From Porticoccaceae bacterium (lineage in GTDB: Bacteria > Pseudomonadota > Gammaproteobacteria > Pseudomonadales > Porticoccaceae): a stretch of 11,069 nucleotides of DNA. How positions within the stretch are numbered: position 1 is the stretch's first letter; each line of letters opens with the position of its first letter. The DNA is taken from NCBI GenBank assembly GCA_019090225.1, contig JAHRWI010000211.1, forward strand, positions 1 through 11,069, in the 5' to 3' direction. The position numbers and the translations under genes were made by a program. Positions 7,253 through 11,069 of the stretch are shown one piece after another. Under the pieces are notes generated by a model. The model saw only the letters and a list, made by a program, of their open reading frames with translations. It was not told the DNA's origin and made no database searches.

Positions 7253-8587
7253 TTAGGCGTCTTCAGCATCCGCCTCAGGCTCTTCTTGAGGCTCAGGTTT
7301 CAAGGCGTCTTCATAACTCAAGGCCTCGTCATTCACCTGTACCGACACCATCAGATGATCAACCACCTGATCTTCTAATATTGCCGATTGCACGCTATTG
7401 AGGGCCTGCTCATTACTGTAATAATATTGTAGTACCTGTTCTGGCTGCTCGTAAGTCGAGGCCATTTCTTCGATGCGGGCGCGCACCTTATCGGCATCGA
7501 CTTCCAGCTCAGCAGCTTTGCTTATCTCTGCAACCAAAAGACCCAGGGTGACTCTTTTTTCGGCCTCACCAGAAAACAACTCATCCGGGAACATGGAAGC
7601 ATCGAACTGTTGACCTCCCCCGAATTGCCCCAGCATTTGCTGCTTAAGCCCAGTAATCTCATTAGCCAGTAAGGTTTTAGGTATCTCAACTTCGTGCAAA
7701 TTTGCCAGGGCTTTGAACAATCGGCTCTTGGTTTTAGCGCTGGTCGCTGCGGTCAGCTCACGGCCCATATTGTTTCGCACATCTTCACGGAATTTTTCTT
7801 CGCCGCCTTCGGTGACACCGAACTGCGCAAACAGCTCGTCGTTTAACTCCGGGAGCTGTTGTTCGTTGACCGTATTGACTTTAATCTTAAACTCGACCGC
7901 AGCGCCCTTTAAGTCTTCTGACTGGTAATCTTCAGGAAACGTCAACGGCACGGTTTTTTCTTCACCTGCCGACATTCCTATAATGGCATCCTCAAAACCA
8001 GGCACCATTCGACCTGAGCCCAGCACCAAATCTGACTCTTCTGCCTGGCCTCCTTCAAACGCCTCGCCGTCTTTGTTGCCAACATAGTCGACATTAACGC
8101 TGTCCTTGTCTGCAGCAGCCCTCTCGACCACTTCCCAGGTTGCTTTTTGTTGACGAATATTAGCGACGACTTTATCGACATCAGCATCACTGATCTCGGC
8201 AACAGGCCGAGAAATACTGATACCGGAGAAATCCTTAAGCTCAATTTCTGGGTAGACTTCAAAAGTGGCGGTGTATTCTAGATCCTGCCCGACCTCATCT
8301 TTGACCGGCTCTATGTCGGGCTGCCCCGCTGGACGAAGTTCTTCCTGAGTAATGGCATCATAAAATGTGCGATTTATCACTTCGCCGACAACCTCTTGAC
8401 GAACACCGGCACCAAAGCGTTGACGCACCACTTTGAACGGCACCTTGCCCGGTCGAAAACCCGACAGGCTGATAGTTTTGGCTGACTCCTGCAATTTGGC
8501 GACGACTTTGTCATCCACTTCCGCCGCAGCGACCCCTACGGTTAAACGTCTTTCCAGTCCAGAGGTTTTCTCGATAGAAACCTGCAT
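7253..8587 (-). CDS. tig: Trigger factor, ribosome-associated chaperone
   Basis: Trigger factor docks at the ribosomal exit tunnel and shields nascent chains; it also has FKBP-type prolyl isomerase activity. The 444-residue product is the usual length (E. coli 432). The ribosome-docking signature GFRPGKVP is at 43-50. The FKBP domain covers about 155-245 (DSVNVDYVG, LGSGRMVPGFEDAIIGMSAGEEK, FPEDY). The C-terminal helical arms (about 250-430) form the chaperone cradle, and the tail is acidic (EPQEEPEADAEDA). The start at ATG 8587 is supported by GAGGA about 7 nt upstream. It heads the tig-clpP-clpX block directly after tRNA-Leu. A promoter candidate lies between the two. Confidence 0.97.
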   Translation of the reverse strand: MQVSIEKTSGLERRLTVGVAAAEVDDKVVAKLQESAKTISLSGFRPGKVPFKVVRQRFGAGVRQEVVGEVINRTFYDAITQEELRPAGQPDIEPVKDEVGQDLEYTATFEVYPEIELKDFSGISISRPVAEISDADVDKVVANIRQQKATWEVVERAAADKDSVNVDYVGNKDGEAFEGGQAEESDLVLGSGRMVPGFEDAIIGMSAGEEKTVPLTFPEDYQSEDLKGAAVEFKIKVNTVNEQQLPELNDELFAQFGVTEGGEEKFREDVRNNMGRELTAATSAKTKSRLFKALANLHEVEIPKTLLANEITGLKQQMLGQFGGGQQFDASMFPDELFSGEAEKRVTLGLLVAEISKAAELEVDADKVRARIEEMASTYEQPEQVLQYYYSNEQALNSVQSAILEDQVVDHLMVSVQVNDEALSYEDALKPEPQEEPEADAEDA

Positions 8588-8631
8588 GAATCTTCCTCAC
8601 TATGTTTACGTGAATTTTCGTTAAATGGCTT

Positions 8632-8669
8632 AGTTTCAAAGAACATCTAGAAATTTACTGATTGAAACT
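8632..8669. repeat. 8-bp inverted repeat across the tig promoter
   Basis: AGTTTCAA (8632-8639) and TTGAAACT (8662-8669) are perfect inverted copies separated by 22 bp. One arm lies in the spacer of the proposed tig promoter and the other near the expected transcription start. It could be an operator or simply chance in AT-rich DNA. Confidence 0.35.
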
Positions 8670-8680
8670 TGCTATGTTAA
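8652..8680 (-). promoter_or_regulatory. Sigma-70-type promoter candidate for tig
   Basis: On the minus strand TTAACA (8675-8680) and TAAATT (8652-8657) have a 17-nt spacer, about 65 nt before the tig ATG and just after the tRNA gene. The -35 matches at five of six positions and the -10 at four. Confidence 0.5.
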
Positions 8681-8691
8681 TCCAAAAAAGG

Positions 8692-8776
8692 TGGTGCGAA
8701 AGGAGAGACTCGAACTCTCATGGGTTACCCCACTGGAACCTAAATCCAGCGCGTCTACCAGTTCCGCCACTTTCGC
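8692..8776 (-). tRNA. tRNA-Leu (anticodon UAG)
   Basis: The 85-nt gene folds as a class II tRNA. The acceptor stem is GCGAAAG/CTTTCGC with an A discriminator and an encoded CCA. The D-arm contains AACTGGTAGA. The anticodon stem CTGGA/TCCAG holds the loop TTTAGGT, giving anticodon UAG at 8740-8742. The long variable arm is TGGG-GTAA-CCCA, as expected of tRNA-Leu, and the T-arm is GAGAG-TTCGAGT-CTCTC. It decodes CUA/CUG-type leucine codons. A T6 run begins 2 nt after the CCA on the transcribed strand. A tRNA-Leu just before tig also occurs in other gammaproteobacteria. Confidence 0.97.
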
Positions 8777-8834
8777 ATGTAAACCTTTTTTACCCCGCAC
8801 CCTAACCCAGCAGCTACTGCACTTGAGTGGTGCC

Positions 8835-8865
8835 AAAAAAGGGTGCCGATTTTGCCACACCACCC
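8835..8865 (-). terminator. Possible terminator after the PMI-like gene
   Basis: On the minus strand GGGTG (8861-8865) can pair with CACCC (8841-8845) across a 15-nt loop, followed at once by T6 (8835-8840). The stem is short, so this is tentative. It would end the PMI-like transcript before the tRNA. Confidence 0.3.
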
Positions 8866-8877
8866 TGCCCTCGGCAA
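8849..8877 (-). promoter_or_regulatory. Weak promoter candidate for tRNA-Leu
   Basis: On the minus strand TTGCCG (8872-8877) and CAAAAT (8849-8854) have a 17-nt spacer and a GC-rich stretch after the -10. Each box matches consensus at only four of six positions. It overlaps the possible terminator above, so at most one of the two readings may be right. Confidence 0.25.
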
Positions 8878-8917
8878 CCAACATCACACTTTGAATCACC
8901 GAGATTGCTTTATAGGC

Positions 8918-10387
8918 TTAACTATTTTCGCTACAGGGTTGAGAAATCAACGCTACGCACGGTCCAGCGGCTAAATTCTGTAAATTGATATCTCCACATG
9001 AGACCGGCACAAAAACCGCCTGCTCATGTCGGACTTGTTGCCCAGAAAGGCTCAACACACCCTGTATGGTCATCACTAATGAGTAAGCTCCGTTGCCCGG
9101 CAGCAGCCATTCCGCTCCAGGTTGTAGGGTAATACGCTGTACTTGAAAATCCTCAAAGACCACTACCTGCTCGCATCTCACCTCGGCGCTGTCTTCAAAT
9201 TCTACAAGTGGATTATTTAACGCGGGTTCCGGGGCTTGTCCGGGGTTAAGATCCTGTTCTGACTCCATTGGCATCAGTTCCATCGCCTCGGCAGTATCCC
9301 AGTTATTCTGAGTTAAGACCTTTTGAGCAAAAGAAAGAATTTTCCGTTCATAAACCGGTGTCTGAAACTCCACAGTCCGAACCCCGTGCTGCAAGGCATG
9401 CGGCGTTAACAAAGGCACTTTAACCACATCGCCCAAAGACAATGATCTTAGCTCAGTGAATCCATCCATTTCATCACGAAGCGAGACTTCTTCTGCTATC
9501 AATTCGGGTGGTAATTCACGTTGCCAAATTTTCGCTTGCTCCGCCGATACGGCCTCGTTGAGACCAAGACCATCACGTGTGCGCATTTTGTCAATATCAG
9601 CATCTATCTGCTTACGCAGCTCTCGATAAGCTGACACGGCTTCAAGGTAGGCTGACCGGAAGGCCGATTCACTCCGATAACGGCCACGGGCCACCGTAGA
9701 AAACCCATAGCGAATAGCCCCCACACCTTCAGGCCAGACCTGCTTATCAATATGAGTGACCACGTAGACTTCGCGTTTTTCTTCGTGCAGCTCAAAATAA
9801 AGATCGCCATACACAGGCTCTGGCAATGGATCGAGAATCTTCAAGAGATTAGGCTCGACCATCTCCCCGTTTAAACCCGACTTCTCCTTACTTATCGCAC
9901 CCATCAGAAAGGCGGGGAAGACAGCTATCAACCAGGCCAGAGGTATTGAGTGGCGACCGTCAGTGACCAGAGACAGGCCCCTTTGCTCCATACCCGTGTA
10001 CCAGATTTCCTGTCCCCACGGTTTCGGGATAGCCACTGGCTCCAAAACAAGCGGCCCAGCCAGGTCAATCACCGGTACCTCCCAGGCGGCGGCAAGACTA
10101 GATAGTACGTCTACGCTTAATCCACCCCCAGTTATATCCAAACCCGCCAAAGCCTGCTCGGCCGCACTGGAGTGCTGGGTGACCACCAACTTCAACGCTC
10201 GCTGGTCGGCTCCCTGATCCGCTGGGTGATCCGAATAATCAGCTAATGCTACAACCAATAATTCCAACAAAGGCTTACCGGGCAGATACCACTGCGTCAA
10301 ATTACAACGAAATACCGCGAAACCGCCTTTTCCCAGATCCGCCAAAACGGTTTCTGGATAATTTTCGTGACTTACTCTAATAGTCAT
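8918..10387 (-). CDS. Divergent type I phosphomannose isomerase-like double-cupin protein
   Basis: This 489-residue protein lacks a signal peptide and looks cytoplasmic. Several stretches line up with type I mannose-6-phosphate isomerase (ManA). PKPWGQEIWYTG (121-132) resembles the PWG motif. LLKILDPLPEPVYGDLYFELHEEKREVYVV (181-210, in two parts: LLKILDP and ELHEEKREVYVV) matches the ManA segment holding metal ligands Gln, His and Glu, here Glu199, His201 and Glu206. LLTPHALQHGV (326-336) supplies the fourth ligand, His330, and Arg348 in VYERKIL fits the active-site arginine. Residues 395-485 look like the C-terminal cupin barrel. Odd points are Gln replaced by Glu199, loss of the usual insertion before Glu206, and about 100 extra residues at the N-terminus. 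The substrate is unknown: a sugar-phosphate isomerase is likely but unproven. AAGG lies 7 nt before the ATG. It is divergent from the lipoprotein gene. Confidence 0.75.
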   Translation of the reverse strand: MTIRVSHENYPETVLADLGKGGFAVFRCNLTQWYLPGKPLLELLVVALADYSDHPADQGADQRALKLVVTQHSSAAEQALAGLDITGGGLSVDVLSSLAAAWEVPVIDLAGPLVLEPVAIPKPWGQEIWYTGMEQRGLSLVTDGRHSIPLAWLIAVFPAFLMGAISKEKSGLNGEMVEPNLLKILDPLPEPVYGDLYFELHEEKREVYVVTHIDKQVWPEGVGAIRYGFSTVARGRYRSESAFRSAYLEAVSAYRELRKQIDADIDKMRTRDGLGLNEAVSAEQAKIWQRELPPELIAEEVSLRDEMDGFTELRSLSLGDVVKVPLLTPHALQHGVRTVEFQTPVYERKILSFAQKVLTQNNWDTAEAMELMPMESEQDLNPGQAPEPALNNPLVEFEDSAEVRCEQVVVFEDFQVQRITLQPGAEWLLPGNGAYSLVMTIQGVLSLSGQQVRHEQAVFVPVSCGDINLQNLAAGPCVALISQPCSENS

Positions 10388-10489
10388 AGGCGGGCCTTGA
10401 TGAGAGCGGCAATACTACCAAAAGCCGGGCCGCGCTGAATACGACAACCTGAGGTGGCGACGGGTGTTAAAGCGACTAATGTTAAAAGG

Positions 10490-10518
10490 TTGACGGACTA
10501 GTCTCTACACCTTTAAAT
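10490..10518 (+). promoter_or_regulatory. Sigma-70 promoter of the lipoprotein gene
   Basis: TTGACG (10490-10495) and TTAAAT (10513-10518) are separated by 17 nt, 36 nt before the lipoprotein ATG. The -35 matches at five of six positions and the -10 at four. Confidence 0.6.
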
Positions 10519-10526
10519 GAGAGACT
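10500..10526. repeat. 7-bp inverted repeat enclosing the -10 box
   Basis: AGTCTCT (10500-10506) and AGAGACT (10520-10526) are perfect inverted copies with a 13-bp centre that contains the -10 box TTAAAT. The placement is typical of an operator at which a dimeric repressor would block RNA polymerase. It could also form a leader hairpin. Its regulator is not in the window. Confidence 0.4.
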
Positions 10527-10553
10527 CACGTAAGAACTCATATAGGAATCACT

Positions 10554-10934
10554 ATGTCGCTAATAAAAACCTCACCTTGCTCCTCCGCTGTCATTCTAGC
10601 CATTGCGCTCAGCCTCACGGCTTGTGGTAACAATGACGATACAACAAGTAGTGAAATGGATGCCGCTGGCGCACAAGACGTTGGCGCTGCCGAAGAAATC
10701 AGAGGCACCGTCCTGGACACCACCACCGATGTTGTCGATAAAGCTACAGAAACCACGATAGCCGTCGCAGAGAAAGCGGCCGAAGTCGCCGAAGAAGCCA
10801 GCGAGATCACGGGTGAAGCTGTCGAGGACGTCACCGAAGCAGTGTCTGGAGCCGTCGAGTCAGCGAGCGATGCTGTTGAAGCCAAACTTGTTGTGCCAAG
10901 CCTTACCGGAAGTGGCGACGATAGCAAAGAGTAA
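10554..10934 (+). CDS. Small Ala/Glu-rich lipoprotein of unknown function
   Basis: I do not recognise a named family. The 126-residue product begins with a lipoprotein signal peptide: a hydrophobic stretch AVILAIALSLTAC with lipobox LTAC at 21-24, so Cys24 would be lipidated. Asn-Asp after the cysteine (GNNDD) gives no Asp at +2, so outer-membrane sorting is likely in a gammaproteobacterium. From about residue 48 to 112 the mature part is a low-complexity run rich in Ala, Val, Glu, Asp and Thr, with hydrophobic positions about every 3-4 residues. This suggests one long amphipathic helix, as in LEA-like or apolipoprotein-like proteins. The protein is strongly acidic and ends in SGDDSKE. AGGA lies 6 nt before the ATG. 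A good promoter with an inverted repeat lies upstream and a hairpin downstream, so it is probably monocistronic. Confidence 0.75.
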   Translation: MSLIKTSPCSSAVILAIALSLTACGNNDDTTSSEMDAAGAQDVGAAEEIRGTVLDTTTDVVDKATETTIAVAEKAAEVAEEASEITGEAVEDVTEAVSGAVESASDAVEAKLVVPSLTGSGDDSKE

Positions 10935-10943
10935 TTTACTACG

Positions 10944-10977
10944 ATTAGCTGCTGACCTGGATAGGCCAGCAGCTAAT
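10944..10977 (+). terminator. Hairpin after the lipoprotein gene
   Basis: An 11-bp perfect stem (10944-10954 with 10967-10977), with three further pairs inside the loop, lies 10 nt after the stop codon. No T-run follows on either strand, so it is either a factor-assisted terminator or a transcript-stabilising hairpin. Confidence 0.45.
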
Positions 10978-11023
10978 AACACCTATAAGTTCAACGCGCT
11001 ATTCATTACAAAAAAGATAATAG

Positions 11024-11069
11024 CTGTCTCTTATACACATCTGACGCTGCCGACGATAAGGCTCGTGTA
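11024..11069. other. Nextera sequencing adapter, not genomic
   Basis: The last 46 bases are adapter read-through. The 19-bp transposase mosaic end is at 11024-11042, and the read-1 adapter continuation GACGCTGCCGACGA at 11043-11056. TAAGGCTC (11057-11064) is the reverse complement of the i5 index GAGCCTTA. GTGTA (11065-11069) begins the P5 complement. The genome sequence ends at about 11023. Confidence 0.98.

Noticed and set aside
8841..8865. Alternative pairing of GTGGTG with CACCAC across the T6 run, as an antiterminator switch.
   Set aside because: The stems are only 5-6 bp and arise from simple GGTG/CACC repeats; there is no support for a regulated switch.
10538..10927. Open frame of 129 codons on the minus strand opposite the lipoprotein gene.
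   Set aside because: It mirrors the Ala/Glu-rich codons of the plus-strand gene, is Ser/Ala-rich with no domain, and lacks a convincing ribosome site. The plus frame has a lipobox, ribosome site and promoter.
11024..11042. Tn5-type mosaic end, suggesting a transposon.
   Set aside because: It is followed directly by Illumina adapter, index and P5 bases, so it is library preparation sequence and not a native insertion.

Overview
The window is a stretch of chromosome from a gammaproteobacterium, with moderate base composition and short intergenic spaces. The evidence is the minus-strand gene order tRNA-Leu, tig, clpP, clpX, lon, hupB, ppiD, which is a hallmark of gammaproteobacteria. The proteins also have gammaproteobacterial lengths and motifs. 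I cannot place it more finely than a probably marine or environmental member near the Pseudomonadales/Cellvibrionales type of organisation.

Reading in the direction of transcription (right to left), a tRNA-Leu(UAG) at 8692-8776 is followed by trigger factor (7253-8587), the ClpP peptidase (6521-7150), the ClpX unfoldase (5135-6433), Lon protease (2572-5013), HU-beta (2119-2391) and the periplasmic folding factor PpiD (143-2017). Together these form a protein-quality-control block. Trigger factor folds nascent chains, ClpXP and Lon destroy damaged and regulatory proteins, and PpiD assists folding at the outer face of the inner membrane. HU-beta is a nucleoid protein and a known Lon substrate in E. 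coli. Candidate promoters lie before tig, clpP, clpX, lon (sigma-32-like) and hupB, and a strong hairpin separates hupB from ppiD, so the block is probably several overlapping transcripts.

Upstream of the tRNA, on the same strand, is a 489-residue protein (8918-10387) that I read as a divergent type I phosphomannose isomerase-like double-cupin enzyme of unknown substrate. Divergent from it, on the plus strand, is a small Ala/Glu-rich lipoprotein (10554-10934). It has a good sigma-70 promoter whose -10 box sits inside a 7-bp inverted repeat.

The last 46 bases (11024-11069) are not genomic. They match the Illumina Nextera adapter read-through, including the transposase mosaic end, an i5 index and the start of the P5 sequence. 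Real genome ends at about 11023, which marks a contig edge.

I found no mobile element, CRISPR array or clearly new multi-gene system. The most worthwhile items are the PMI-like protein, the divergent control region with the lipoprotein, the adapter artefact, and the corrected starts of clpX and lon.
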